From assembly GCA_964500775.1 (NCBI GenBank), contig CAZCQG010000003.1, positions 22,227 to 86,226 on the forward strand: 64,000 nucleotides of DNA, given 5' to 3'. Below the pieces are notes generated by a model, which saw only the letters and a program-made list of their open reading frames with translations, was not told where the DNA came from and searched no databases. Below are positions 43,263 to 52,199 of this stretch, piece by piece. Both the position numbers and the translations under genes were made by a program. The DNA is from CAZCQG01 sp964500775 (GTDB taxonomy: Bacteria; Campylobacterota; Campylobacteria; Campylobacterales; CAZCQG01). How positions within the stretch are numbered: position 1 is the stretch's first letter; each line of letters opens with the position of its first letter.

Positions 43263-44066
43263 CTAATTCAATTCCATATTTGCATAATTTTTCCAAAAAT
43301 CTTTCCATCCTGTCTCGTGGGTGCAATTGTCAATTCGAATAATATTCTCTACTCCACTTTTTTCGGTAAAACTTTTTGTCACTTGCAGAGGGACGATAGT
43401 GTCACTATTGCAAACAATGTGCATATGGGGAATGGTCTTAAGATTTGACGCATAATCGGCAGGATTAAGAGAACCTTTTAATAGAGAGATATTATGAAAA
43501 TGACTAAGAGCGATGTGGTCAATATTTCCTGCCACGGTTATTATTTTGGCTATGTCATCTCTATATTCCGACAAAAGAATCGCGATAGCCGCCCCGCCGG
43601 AGTATCCTACGATTTCTATTTTTTGTTTGGGAGTTTTTTTCAGTTCATTTATCGCGTTGTTGATTGACAAAACAACCTCTTTGGCAAATCTGTGGCTAGT
43701 CCAATATTTTACGGTACACTTTTCATCGTCTGTGTACTGACAAGGTCTAGCTATATAGGCAATATTCGGATAAGAATCAACGGATGCTAACTCCAAAGCT
43801 ACAGGATTTGTTGGAGTAGGGTTGCTGGATGGTGTGTATCTGTTTTCCCATGCAAAACCGTCACCTTCTATATAGAACCTGATTGGTTTTTCAATAGCAT
43901 CTATCCTGCTTAGCGTAAATATCTTGAATGTATCGGTGGCGACTATATGAGAATTAAGACTAGAGTGCAGAGCCAATGAATCTTTGAGTGAAAATCTATT
44001 TTCGAGTGAAAGCTTTGAGCAGGAGAGAAAAATCAATGGGAAAATAAAAAGCAAAATACGAAACAT
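43263..44066 (-). CDS. Lipoprotein with alpha/beta-hydrolase fold
   Basis: 267 residues. The signal peptide ends in a lipobox, IFLSC with C16, so it should be lipid-anchored in the envelope. IEVGYSGGAA (about 152-160) is the nucleophile elbow with Ser in GYSGG; NSDTIVP gives an Asp and the HETGW near the end a His, forming a likely triad. Family substrate is unknown (DUF-type esterase or lipase). It lies downstream of the autotransporter on the same strand with 48 bases between, separated by a strong hairpin. Confidence 0.8.
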   Translation of the reverse strand: MFRILLFIFPLIFLSCSKLSLENRFSLKDSLALHSSLNSHIVATDTFKIFTLSRIDAIEKPIRFYIEGDGFAWENRYTPSSNPTPTNPVALELASVDSYPNIAYIARPCQYTDDEKCTVKYWTSHRFAKEVVLSINNAINELKKTPKQKIEIVGYSGGAAIAILLSEYRDDIAKIITVAGNIDHIALSHFHNISLLKGSLNPADYASNLKTIPHMHIVCNSDTIVPLQVTKSFTEKSGVENIIRIDNCTHETGWKDFWKNYANMELN

Positions 44067-44081
44067 AACTTTGCTTTTACC

Positions 44082-44107
44082 TATAATCAGGGAAAACCCT
44101 GATTATA
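44082..44107 (-). terminator. Hairpin between autotransporter and hydrolase genes
   Basis: TATAATCAGGG pairs perfectly with CCCTGATTATA around an AAAA loop (TTTT on the coding strand). It begins 7 bases after the autotransporter stop. There is no T-run after the stem on either strand, so it may be a processing or mRNA-stabilising hairpin rather than a classic terminator. Confidence 0.6.
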
Positions 44108-44114
44108 TCGGTAA

Positions 44115-46037
44115 TTAGAATTTAAACTTGGCAGTTAATCTAACATCGTGACTTGTTAAGTCAGAGTTGGTGTTTAAACCATAGTCAAAGCTTAGTTCTT
44201 TAGAGTTGTCGTCAGTTACATATTTTAGACCCGCACCTACAACGCCAGAAAGCTCAGAAGTTTCTACACCGTCTGTTTTAAATGCGCCGCCACCTGCAAC
44301 GAAGCTAGAGTTTGCAGAAGCATAGTTATCGCCCATATTATATGAAGCACCTAGTTTAAGTTCTGGAATTAGAGTTCCATTTGACTTTTTGTACTCTTTA
44401 CTAATGGCTACACCTGCATCAAGGATAAATTTATCTAGGTCCTCAATAGCTACTTTCAAAGGAATGCCGGCAGTACTTTTCTCTGTATATGAATCAAAAG
44501 AGACGTTTGTATAAGTTAAAGATGCCATAGGAGTAAGCATTAAATCATTATATTGCTTAGGCATGCCTGCACCCACTCTTGCAGAGAATACTTGAGAATC
44601 GTACTCTGCGGTATAAATATTTGCCGCCGCATCTTGTCTGCTTACGTCGTTTTTATTGATACCGTATGCCAAAGAGCCTTCAACATAGAATTTATCGTAA
44701 GTTTTGCTTCCATAAACGGTTAGTTGATAAGCATCAATATCGTTAGATGATTTTGTAACAGGATCGTTTCCTGAAACGTCAGTAGCACCGTAGCTGAATG
44801 CGATACCGACAAGTGCAGTGTCGTTAAGATATTTTTCTAGACCGAAAACTACACCGCCGCCGTCAGCTTCATAACCTTGTACGCCTTTATTGTCGCCATG
44901 GTCTTGATTTACATAGTAACCTTGTACCCAAAATGCTTTGCCAAGACCCATGTTTCCTGTTGCTATACCGCTTTCGGCTAGGTCTGCTCTAGCAGTTTTC
45001 ATATGTGAACCGATGGTATTGAATACGCTTGTTGTTGTCGCTACAGCACCTACACCTGCAGAAGATACATCAGGCAATAAAGTATTCAAGTAATTCTTTA
45101 GCGTAGCAACACTTAAATCTGTTGCATTTAAGTCTTCCATCATGGCTGCGTTTGTTGAAAGGGCTACTTTGATCGCCTCTGTATACAATGCAGCTTCATT
45201 TCCGGAAAGACCAAGATTTGCTGAAGTATTATAGTCTGCACCGATCGATATATTTCCATCAGCACCAAGAGATGTGTATATATTATATGTGACCAAAATA
45301 TTGTTTGTGAGCAGCGAGCTATCAACACTTGCTACAGATAGGTTGACATCGTTAGCACCAGAGTAAACACGTAGAACAGTTACGTTGTTATCTGCATCGT
45401 CACCTCTTACTAAGCCGTAGCCAAGAACTACGGTAGAGATATTAGCATCTCCGTAAACTGTCATGGAGCCGCCGTTATGAAGATGAACGACATCGGCATA
45501 TACGGTTTCGTTTGCTGTAGCAGTACCGACTGTTAGAGCACCTTCGGATACATTCACATCAGTTCTTACTCCGCCAACACCTATTGAGCCCATCAACGAT
45601 ACCGCTGCCGTAGTTTTGAATATACCAGATCCATTGATGTCTGTGTAGATAGTACCTGCTTCGTCAACCAACAATGTTGCACCTGAGGTGATACCTGTTC
45701 TGTAAACATAATAAGCGTCACCTTTGATTGTAGTAGTGCCACTTGTAACGTTCAATTCGCTAACGTTCTTGTCAGCCGCACCGATTGAAAGTATAGTCGT
45801 ATCTGCACCGATATACACGCTACCGTTGTTATCAGAGCTTGTCGTAATGCTACTAATAGTTGCCGCAGAAGTGATTGTTAGGTTACCCTCAACACCATCC
45901 GTATCCCAAGCGAAGTTAAACGAGCTTCCGTCAGCTTGAGTTTTGTTAGTGTCATTAATATCTACAGTCGCCGCAGAAACCGAACTGCCAAGCAACAACC
46001 CACATACTACTCCCGAAATGGCTATCTTTTTTACCAT
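44115..46037 (-). CDS. Autotransporter (type Va secreted protein with C-terminal beta-barrel)
   Basis: 640 residues. A signal peptide (about 1-23, SSVSAA) starts it. The passenger (about 25-350) is Thr/Ser/Asn-rich with many GxxTxSVxxxA-like beta-helix turns. From about 365 (LGKAFWVQGYY) an alternating-strand barrel of about 275 residues ends with KFKF, the terminal Phe needed for BAM insertion. No protease triad is evident, so an adhesin-like or structural role is likelier than an enzyme. GGAGGGG precedes the ATG. The 227-bp upstream gap, the largest in the window, holds only the cytochrome hairpin and AT-rich sequence. Confidence 0.9.
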   Translation of the reverse strand: MVKKIAISGVVCGLLLGSSVSAATVDINDTNKTQADGSSFNFAWDTDGVEGNLTITSAATISSITTSSDNNGSVYIGADTTILSIGAADKNVSELNVTSGTTTIKGDAYYVYRTGITSGATLLVDEAGTIYTDINGSGIFKTTAAVSLMGSIGVGGVRTDVNVSEGALTVGTATANETVYADVVHLHNGGSMTVYGDANISTVVLGYGLVRGDDADNNVTVLRVYSGANDVNLSVASVDSSLLTNNILVTYNIYTSLGADGNISIGADYNTSANLGLSGNEAALYTEAIKVALSTNAAMMEDLNATDLSVATLKNYLNTLLPDVSSAGVGAVATTTSVFNTIGSHMKTARADLAESGIATGNMGLGKAFWVQGYYVNQDHGDNKGVQGYEADGGGVVFGLEKYLNDTALVGIAFSYGATDVSGNDPVTKSSNDIDAYQLTVYGSKTYDKFYVEGSLAYGINKNDVSRQDAAANIYTAEYDSQVFSARVGAGMPKQYNDLMLTPMASLTYTNVSFDSYTEKSTAGIPLKVAIEDLDKFILDAGVAISKEYKKSNGTLIPELKLGASYNMGDNYASANSSFVAGGGAFKTDGVETSELSGVVGAGLKYVTDDNSKELSFDYGLNTNSDLTSHDVRLTAKFKF

Positions 46038-46228
46038 TTTCCCCTCCAGTTAGATTTGTTTTTCATCCATTCATTCAAAGAGACGAGTTTAACATAAAAA
46101 AAATAAATTAGATTAAAAAAAATACTAAAATTGCCGATAGGCTGACGAAAATGTAGCTTAAATGTAGCATTATCGTTTAAAAGTTATGAAAACCGTAATT
46201 TTCAATAAAATATCTTAGTGTGATGGGG

Positions 46229-46263
46229 TAGATACTGCATAGGAAAACCCTATGCAGTATCTA
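46229..46263 (-). terminator. Long hairpin after the cytochrome c lipoprotein gene
   Basis: A perfect 15-bp stem, TAGATACTGCATAGG with its complement, has a five-base loop. It begins one base after the cytochrome stop on the minus strand. CCCCATCACAC follows rather than a T-run. It marks the end of the eight-gene bpt operon. Confidence 0.65.
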
Positions 46264-46264
46264 T

Positions 46265-46735
46265 TTAAAACGAAGCAATATATGTACTAAGTGCCTCTAT
46301 GCTTTTCTCATCTAAGTTTTTGACTTGCGGAATCATAAGTGCTTTTCTTTCGTTTCCAAAGGTACCGTCTTTGTACCCTGATATTTTTTTACTCAAATCG
46401 CTAGCACTTTGTCCTGCGAGTTTCGGGAAATTACCCAAGCCTTCTCCTTTTGCGCCGTGGCAAGTTGCACAAGTTTTATATTTGATAGTCGGATCAAAGG
46501 TTGATGCCGCTGATTCTACTTGTTGGATTGTATCCTTACTTATTTGGGCGATTTCCTTTTGTGCAGGAGGTGCAGGAGGTGCAGGAGGTGCAGGTTGTAC
46601 CGGTACCTCTTGTTTTTGTACCTGCGTATTTTCTACTTTAGGTGTGTTTGTCTGTGTTTGCGTTTGTTTCTCTTCCCCGCAACCTACCAAAAGTGCAGTG
46701 CATACTGCTAATGATGTAAACCCTATTTTATACAT
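46265..46735 (-). CDS. Cytochrome c lipoprotein (class I, c553-like)
   Basis: 156 residues. LLVGC with C19 is a lipobox, so the protein is membrane-anchored in the periplasm. A Gln/Thr-rich stretch and a Pro-Pro-Ala tether (about 48-57) lead to a c-type cytochrome domain with CATCH (C89, C92, H93) and Met134 as likely sixth ligand. A tethered small cytochrome is suited to short-range electron transfer to a terminal oxidase. Its start overlaps htpX by 8 bases with a GGAGAGGGGAG site, so it is the last gene of the operon. Confidence 0.88.
   Translation of the reverse strand: MYKIGFTSLAVCTALLVGCGEEKQTQTQTNTPKVENTQVQKQEVPVQPAPPAPPAPPAQKEIAQISKDTIQQVESAASTFDPTIKYKTCATCHGAKGEGLGNFPKLAGQSASDLSKKISGYKDGTFGNERKALMIPQVKNLDEKSIEALSTYIASF
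46562..46594. repeat. Nine-base tandem repeat coding the Pro-Pro-Ala tether
   Basis: Three full copies of TGCAGGAGG plus a partial copy. It is in frame in the cytochrome lipoprotein and gives the repeated PPA linker. Copy-number slippage would change tether length without breaking the frame. Confidence 0.7.
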
Positions 46736-47666
46736 AACTCCCCTCTCCTTTTAATGATTTGATTCTATTTTCGACACTTGGATGTGTGCTAAATAATTCA
46801 CTCGGGTCAAAGATATACAGTGCTCTTCGGCTTTTGTTTTGTGATTCGCTACTATTCGGCGATGCGTGCCGTGCGCTTATTTTCTGCAATGCGGCAATCA
46901 TTGAGCGGTTTTCGCCCATTATCTCCGCAGCCCCCGTGTCTGCCATATACTCCCTGCTCCGAGAAAGAAACATTTGCAGTACGAATGTAATCAAAGGCAA
47001 AACAAACTGCAGAATTAATAATATCATCCTCGCCTTATTTGCACCTTCGCTTCTTCTATTGCCCATAAAGGCATACACTAAAAAGTTGACCGCTAACAAA
47101 AGGACGTTTGAAAGTATCCCGACGGTCATGGTAAGTTTTATGTCGCCGTGCTTTATGTGGCTAAGTTCGTGTGCTATTACCGCGGCAAGCTCATCTCGAC
47201 TAAGTTTATCTATGATCGCCGTCGTGAGGGCGACGATCGAATTCTCCCCATTCCATCCGCTTGCAAAGGCATTCAGGTAATCTGCTTCGATGATGTAGAG
47301 TGTCGGGCGAAACGGAAGCCCTGCTCTTTTTCGGAGCGTATCCACGAGTTCGTAGAGAGCCGATTCTTCGCTGTTGAGGACGAAATCGGGATTTATCTCC
47401 TTGTATCGCTCATCGCCGAGAAGTATCTTCTTGAAGTTTGTGATGCTGTAATATATCATCGACAAAGCGATGAATCCCATTATTAGTGTAACAATGGGAA
47501 TCTGTTGCAATGTCAAGAATGTGTAAAACCCCTCTCCGAGAGTCGGGGCATTTATAACTATGATGTCAAATAGTAAGCCAATACATACAAAAATCAACAT
47601 ATAGAGTGCGATGGCGAGATAGGTTTTGTATGTGTTAAACATCAATATCGCAGTGTTCACTCTCAT
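46728..47666 (-). CDS. htpX: M48 family membrane metallopeptidase, HtpX-like
   Basis: 312 residues. Two N-terminal helices (about 15-75), HELSHIKHGD zinc motif (about 170), two more helices (about 180-235) and SREYMADTGAAEI with the third ligand Glu match HtpX, an inner-membrane quality-control protease. An ATG at 47642 is possible, but AGGAG lies five bases before the ATG at 47666, within the truD end, so I keep the longer form. It overlaps truD by 32 bases. Confidence 0.92.
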   Translation of the reverse strand: MRVNTAILMFNTYKTYLAIALYMLIFVCIGLLFDIIVINAPTLGEGFYTFLTLQQIPIVTLIMGFIALSMIYYSITNFKKILLGDERYKEINPDFVLNSEESALYELVDTLRKRAGLPFRPTLYIIEADYLNAFASGWNGENSIVALTTAIIDKLSRDELAAVIAHELSHIKHGDIKLTMTVGILSNVLLLAVNFLVYAFMGNRRSEGANKARMILLILQFVLPLITFVLQMFLSRSREYMADTGAAEIMGENRSMIAALQKISARHASPNSSESQNKSRRALYIFDPSELFSTHPSVENRIKSLKGEGSYV

Positions 47667-48777
47667 TGTCGCTCCTTTGAATCTCTTGATTTTTTATACA
47701 TTCGATAAGCGTGGTTGCGTACGTCCCTTTAGGAAGGGAGAAGTTGAGCTCATAATGGGCTTTTTCTTCGATGTAACGCCCATCGATATTGTCGCAAAAT
47801 ACTACCCCGTATCTCCTCGCACCCGCAACTTGAATTTTATCATCAAAAAAAGGTTGTTCAAATACTAAAGCATCATCTATCGGCTGCGTCCCGCCTTTCC
47901 CGATGAGCGGTCCTGTGGGTGCGATCGATTTTTGGGCAAAACGTCCACTTTCGGCTTGCAGCTCTTCTGCAAGAAAAAGTTTGCCGTAGGGATAGTGCAT
48001 CATCACATCGCCCGAAAGTAGTTTAAAACGGGTCTCTTGTGTTTTGAGTAGCGCTATTTTCTTTTTGTCGCATCCGAGTAGTTTTGCGAGTTCATCGTTT
48101 GAAAATTCCTCGATAGTTTTCGAAAGTGCTACGCGCGTTGCAAGCCATTTGTTGAATACCTCGCTTTGATAGGCGCTTATGAAAAATTTATCCATACGCT
48201 TATGCTTTTTCCCTTTTTTGTCTCTAGCGAGCTGCTTGCCTAGTTGGTGATTCTGACCGTCTCTGCCGAAGCGTTGAAAGCCGAAATAGTTTGGAAAACC
48301 ATTTTTTTCGATAGACTTTATTTCATTTTCCATCTTCAAAAGATTGATTTTATCGACTTTTTTTAATCTAATAAAAAATTTATTCCCTTTAAGGTGCCCG
48401 ATCTTGATTTTATTATTATGGTAGGTCTCTTGGAGAATCTTGATATTTTCATTTTCGATTTTATGGATGTCGTGTGCTAGCTTTTTATTGAGTGATATGT
48501 ATTGCGTCGTGAGGGCATTTTTATCTTTTAGTCCTGCATATCCTAGCTCCATTGACCTGATACCGAGGGTGGCACTTATGTGATTGATGAGCTCGTGGGT
48601 ACTCGTCTCTTTTTTTCTGATTTTGAGAATGAGGTGTTCCCCCTCCCCGCTAAAGTCATAAAGCGGAATCTCCTCTACCGTGAAATCCCTAGAGCTTTGT
48701 TTGAAGTAAAAATCTAGAGGCGTGTGATTTGCAAGATAAAGACGTGTGTCGTTATCTAAAAATGGTGGCTTTTGCAT
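47635..48777 (-). CDS. truD: tRNA pseudouridine synthase TruD
   Basis: 380 residues. It modifies U13 of tRNA(Glu)-like species. The catalytic Asp is in GYAGLKDKNAL (about 77-87), and the family's FQRFGRDG (about 157) is present. The TRUD insertion domain occupies about 165-320. Its start overlaps thiL by 22 bases and it is in the middle of the bpt operon. Confidence 0.95.
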   Translation of the reverse strand: MQKPPFLDNDTRLYLANHTPLDFYFKQSSRDFTVEEIPLYDFSGEGEHLILKIRKKETSTHELINHISATLGIRSMELGYAGLKDKNALTTQYISLNKKLAHDIHKIENENIKILQETYHNNKIKIGHLKGNKFFIRLKKVDKINLLKMENEIKSIEKNGFPNYFGFQRFGRDGQNHQLGKQLARDKKGKKHKRMDKFFISAYQSEVFNKWLATRVALSKTIEEFSNDELAKLLGCDKKKIALLKTQETRFKLLSGDVMMHYPYGKLFLAEELQAESGRFAQKSIAPTGPLIGKGGTQPIDDALVFEQPFFDDKIQVAGARRYGVVFCDNIDGRYIEEKAHYELNFSLPKGTYATTLIECIKNQEIQRSDNESEHCDIDV

Positions 48778-49586
48778 CTGCTTTTGTATCTCCCTCGTAC
48801 CGCTTTCGCGAAAATATTAATATCTATTTTGTATCTCTTGGATAGCGATACTATCTTTCTTTTGTCCTTTTTACTAAAGCTAAACAATAGTTCATATTCT
48901 TCTCCGCTACATTGAGAATCTTGGGGGATAGATTTTAAAAACTTCACCCCCACCCTGCTCTCTGTAGACATCCTAGCCAAGTCTGTCGAGAGTCCATCGG
49001 ATATATCCATCGCCGCGTGGATATATCTCGCACTATGTTTTATAAAATCGGGCATAAGCCTAGGGGTAAACATCTTGGAATCTTTATTGACTACGCGATT
49101 CCTAAAAAGCGCCCGTAAATCCTTTTTAACTCCGCCGATCGTCCCCGTGTACGCCAATAGATCCCCTGCCCTTACCCCGTTTCTATAGAGTAATTTTTTA
49201 TTGGGTTTGGAGATAACGGTGATGGTGAAAGTTAGCAATGAAGATGCGATAGTATCGCCACCTATAAGTTTCAAATGGTATTTGTCCAACACACTTTTAA
49301 AACCCTTAGCGATGCTATCAAGGTCATTTTTTGTGAAATGTTTCGGGATGGAGATAGTGAGTAAAATATATTTTGGCGTAGCATTCATAGCAAACGCATC
49401 CGAGAGATTTACAAGCAGCGCTTTTTTTGCAATATCCTCTAGGCGCATCCAAGAGAGCTTGAAATGAGTGTTCTCGTAAAAAGCGTCTTGTGTGTAGACG
49501 TACCCCTCCACCAAAACTCCGTCATCACCCACATATTGTTTCGACCCATCGGTGATTTGACTGATAAAATAGGATTCTTTATCCAA
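48756..49586 (-). CDS. thiL: Thiamine-monophosphate kinase
   Basis: 276 residues, shorter than the usual 320, with loss mainly at the C-terminus. It phosphorylates TMP to the cofactor TPP. Motifs include GDDGVLV (about 20), TQDAFYENTHF (about 32), NLSDAFAMNATPKY (about 60), GGDT (about 110), MDISDGLSTDL (about 198) and GEEYELLF (about 235). It starts 2 bases after nadC. The usual Met-first GDDAA is GDDG here. Confidence 0.9.
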   Translation of the reverse strand: MDKESYFISQITDGSKQYVGDDGVLVEGYVYTQDAFYENTHFKLSWMRLEDIAKKALLVNLSDAFAMNATPKYILLTISIPKHFTKNDLDSIAKGFKSVLDKYHLKLIGGDTIASSLLTFTITVISKPNKKLLYRNGVRAGDLLAYTGTIGGVKKDLRALFRNRVVNKDSKMFTPRLMPDFIKHSARYIHAAMDISDGLSTDLARMSTESRVGVKFLKSIPQDSQCSGEEYELLFSFSKKDKRKIVSLSKRYKIDINIFAKAVRGRYKSRCKSHHF

Positions 49587-49588
49587 GA

Positions 49589-50407
49589 CTACTCTATTTT
49601 CATACTAAAATCTAGCCAAACTGCTTGATGTATGAGGCTGCCGGAGCTTATGGCATCTACACCCGCTTTTGCATATTCTGCGATATTCTCTTTTGTGATA
49701 TTGCCACTCGCTTCTACGAGAGTTTGTTTATATTCTTTGTCTCGATATGCTACGACTTTTTCTATCTCTTCTATTTTCATATTATCGCACATAACGATAT
49801 TTGCGCCGCACTCCATTGCCTCTTTTGCCATATCGAGATTCTCACATTCGATCTCTATTTGCGACGTAAAGGGTATCTTTTGTTTTGCGAGAGTGATGAA
49901 TTCTTTTAGCGGTAAATGGAGCGTCTTTAAGTGTGTGTCTTTGATCATAAGTGCATCGTCAAGCCCCATCCTGTGATTCGTAGCGCCTCCGATTCTCGCG
50001 GCATATTTTTCAAAGATTCGAAGATTTGGGCGTGTTTTTCGCGTATCGAGTAATTTTGTCTTATACCCTTTGAGCGCATCGACATAACCCCTGACATTCG
50101 TAGCTATTCCGCTAGCGTGCTGTATAGTATTGAGTAACGTGCGTTCGGTTGAGAGTATCGTGTGCGTTTTTCCTTTGAGGGTAAAGAGAATCTCGTTTTT
50201 TTTGATCGTATCCCCGTCTTTGTGCAGAAAATCGGGAGTGAGATTCATAAGCTCACAAAGTGCTACCACATACGGCTCTCCCGCAAAAACACCGTCGGTT
50301 TTTGTGATAACTTTTGCGGTGCAATCATTGTTTTCACCGACTAAAGTAAAAAGGTCGCCTCTCCCTATGTCTTCGATGAGGGCTTTTTTCATAAACTCTT
50401 TTATCAT
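49589..50407 (-). CDS. nadC: Nicotinate-nucleotide pyrophosphorylase (carboxylating), QPRTase
   Basis: 272 residues. It converts quinolinate and PRPP to nicotinate mononucleotide for NAD synthesis. Signature pieces are ERTLLNTIQHASGIAT (about 87-102), LDTRKTRPNLR (about 118-128) and GGATNHRMGLDDALMIKD (about 137-154). It overlaps nadA by 4 bases; nadC-nadA-psd is a known Campylobacterota order. Confidence 0.96.
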   Translation of the reverse strand: MIKEFMKKALIEDIGRGDLFTLVGENNDCTAKVITKTDGVFAGEPYVVALCELMNLTPDFLHKDGDTIKKNEILFTLKGKTHTILSTERTLLNTIQHASGIATNVRGYVDALKGYKTKLLDTRKTRPNLRIFEKYAARIGGATNHRMGLDDALMIKDTHLKTLHLPLKEFITLAKQKIPFTSQIEIECENLDMAKEAMECGANIVMCDNMKIEEIEKVVAYRDKEYKQTLVEASGNITKENIAEYAKAGVDAISSGSLIHQAVWLDFSMKIE

Positions 50408-51396
50408 CGTACTTCCAACATCCTATCGAGTGCTATTTTTGCCCATTTTGCTATCGTAGCGTCGACGAATACTTCATTCATAGGTGAGCCGTTTTTGATA
50501 GAGCGTAGGGTATTTGCGACATCTTCCAAGCTCGTCTCGTTCATCGTCGGGCAAGAGGGCTTGGTGGATGAGAGGACGTAGGTGTTTTTTTCTCGAAGTC
50601 TATTGACGAGATTGAACTCCGTGCCGACCGCGATGATTTGCTCTTCGGGAAGTGATTTGACGTATTGGATTATTTGGCTTGTAGAGCCGACGAAATCAGC
50701 TTTTTCTACGACTTCAGGTTTGCATTCGGGATGGACGATGATTTGTATATCGTCGTATTTTTCGCGGTAGAAAGCTATATCTTCGACATCGAATAATTGG
50801 TGTACCGAACAGAATCCATCAAAGCACAGTATCTTGGAATTTCTGAGTTTTTCATCGTTATCGATTCCTATCACCGATGAGGAGAGTTTCTTTTGGTTGG
50901 CGATATTTTGCCCCAAGCATCTATCAGGTACAAAAAGTATCCTCTTTCCCTCGACAAGCGCGCGGTCGATTATCTTTTCGGCATTTGAACTCGTACATAC
51001 GCTTCCCCTCATCATCCCGACTTTTGATTTTATTTCCGCCGAGGAGTTGATGTAGGTTATAGGCAGAATCTCATCTTTTTTGATCCCGATAGATTCGAGC
51101 TTTTGTATGGTTTTGTCATAAGAATCCCCATCAATCATTTTCGCCATAGAGCAACAAGCGATTTTAGGCATCAATACCCTTTTTTCAGGAGCGATGATCT
51201 TGACACTTTCTCCCATAAAACCTACGCCGCAAAAGACAATGTACTCGCTTTTGCACTCTTTTGCTTTGCGTGCGAGCTCTAAACTATCACCCGTTATATC
51301 TCCGCAAGCGTACACTTCGTCATTTTGATAAAAATGGGCGACGATAGTGACATCTAACTCTTGTTTTAATGCCTCGACCTCTTCTAGAATCGTCAT
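50404..51396 (-). CDS. nadA: Quinolinate synthase A
   Basis: 330 residues. It condenses iminoaspartate with dihydroxyacetone phosphate using a [4Fe-4S] cluster. N-terminal VAHFYQNDEVYACGD, the Cys in GSVCTSSNAE (about 132) and the Cys in KPSCPTMNETS (about 280) match NadA. nadB is not in this window. It overlaps psd and nadC by 4 bases each. Confidence 0.96.
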   Translation of the reverse strand: MTILEEVEALKQELDVTIVAHFYQNDEVYACGDITGDSLELARKAKECKSEYIVFCGVGFMGESVKIIAPEKRVLMPKIACCSMAKMIDGDSYDKTIQKLESIGIKKDEILPITYINSSAEIKSKVGMMRGSVCTSSNAEKIIDRALVEGKRILFVPDRCLGQNIANQKKLSSSVIGIDNDEKLRNSKILCFDGFCSVHQLFDVEDIAFYREKYDDIQIIVHPECKPEVVEKADFVGSTSQIIQYVKSLPEEQIIAVGTEFNLVNRLREKNTYVLSSTKPSCPTMNETSLEDVANTLRSIKNGSPMNEVFVDATIAKWAKIALDRMLEVR

Positions 51397-52199
51397 TCCG
51401 CCCCCTTTCTTTTACCGATACTTTCGCCAAATCTCACTTTACAAGGCGGAGTAAGAATCCCGCTAAATTCCTCGCATATCATTACGATACTCGAACCCAT
51501 TTTGAAATACCCTATTTCATCCCCTTTTTTGAGTTTGAGGTGTGCATATTCATATACCTCCACATCCTCTTTACAGCTATTCGTATTTATATTTTCTTCG
51601 TATTTAATAGCGATTTTACCGACATTTAAAGCGCCGACAAAAATTAAAAATATTTTCTTTCCATTATTTGTTTCGCCCTCCAAAACTACTCTCTCGTTTT
51701 TAGAAAACAGTTTTGGCCATTTTTGAAGCGAAGGGGCATTTACGGGATAGAGTGAGCCGGGGATATAGAGCGTCCTTTTTACGATGATGTCGCAGGGTGC
51801 ATGGAATCGATGATAATCGGTCGGCGAGAGATAAAAATTGAGAAACGTAAATCCTTCAAGCGTACCGTGCGTTTCAAAGCCCAAAAGTTCATCTACGCCG
51901 TAGTCATTGCCTTTGACTTGATAAAGTGCACCCTCTTGTATTTTTGCTATCTCTAATAGCTTAGAATCTGCGGGCGAGATGAATATGTCATCGTCGTCCG
52001 AATATTCGCGAGGCACGACTAGTTCGCGAGTAAAAAGGGCATTGAGGGTTTTGTACTCTTCGATATTTTTGTGTTCGGTAAGGTTTATGCTAAAGAGCTT
52101 CACGAAAGCTTTATTGAGTGCTTTTTGACAAAAATTCGGAAATCGTGTCTCTGCAATAGCGCCGAAGAGTTTTGAAACTCCGCGAGTTAGTGTTTTCAA
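51393..52199 (-). CDS. psd: Phosphatidylserine decarboxylase
   Basis: 268 residues. It makes phosphatidylethanolamine and self-cleaves at the GS bond to form a pyruvoyl group; here the site is KMGSSIVM near the C-terminus (about 235). SPADSK and DYHRFHAPC supply the charge-relay Asp and His. It is translationally coupled to bpt and nadA by 4-base overlaps. Confidence 0.95.
   Translation of the reverse strand: MKTLTRGVSKLFGAIAETRFPNFCQKALNKAFVKLFSINLTEHKNIEEYKTLNALFTRELVVPREYSDDDDIFISPADSKLLEIAKIQEGALYQVKGNDYGVDELLGFETHGTLEGFTFLNFYLSPTDYHRFHAPCDIIVKRTLYIPGSLYPVNAPSLQKWPKLFSKNERVVLEGETNNGKKIFLIFVGALNVGKIAIKYEENINTNSCKEDVEVYEYAHLKLKKGDEIGYFKMGSSIVMICEEFSGILTPPCKVRFGESIGKRKGAE

Noticed and set aside
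46038..46264. Possible small RNA in the largest intergenic gap
   Set aside because: Only the cytochrome gene-end hairpin and AT-rich sequence are seen; no promoter and terminator pair could be placed.
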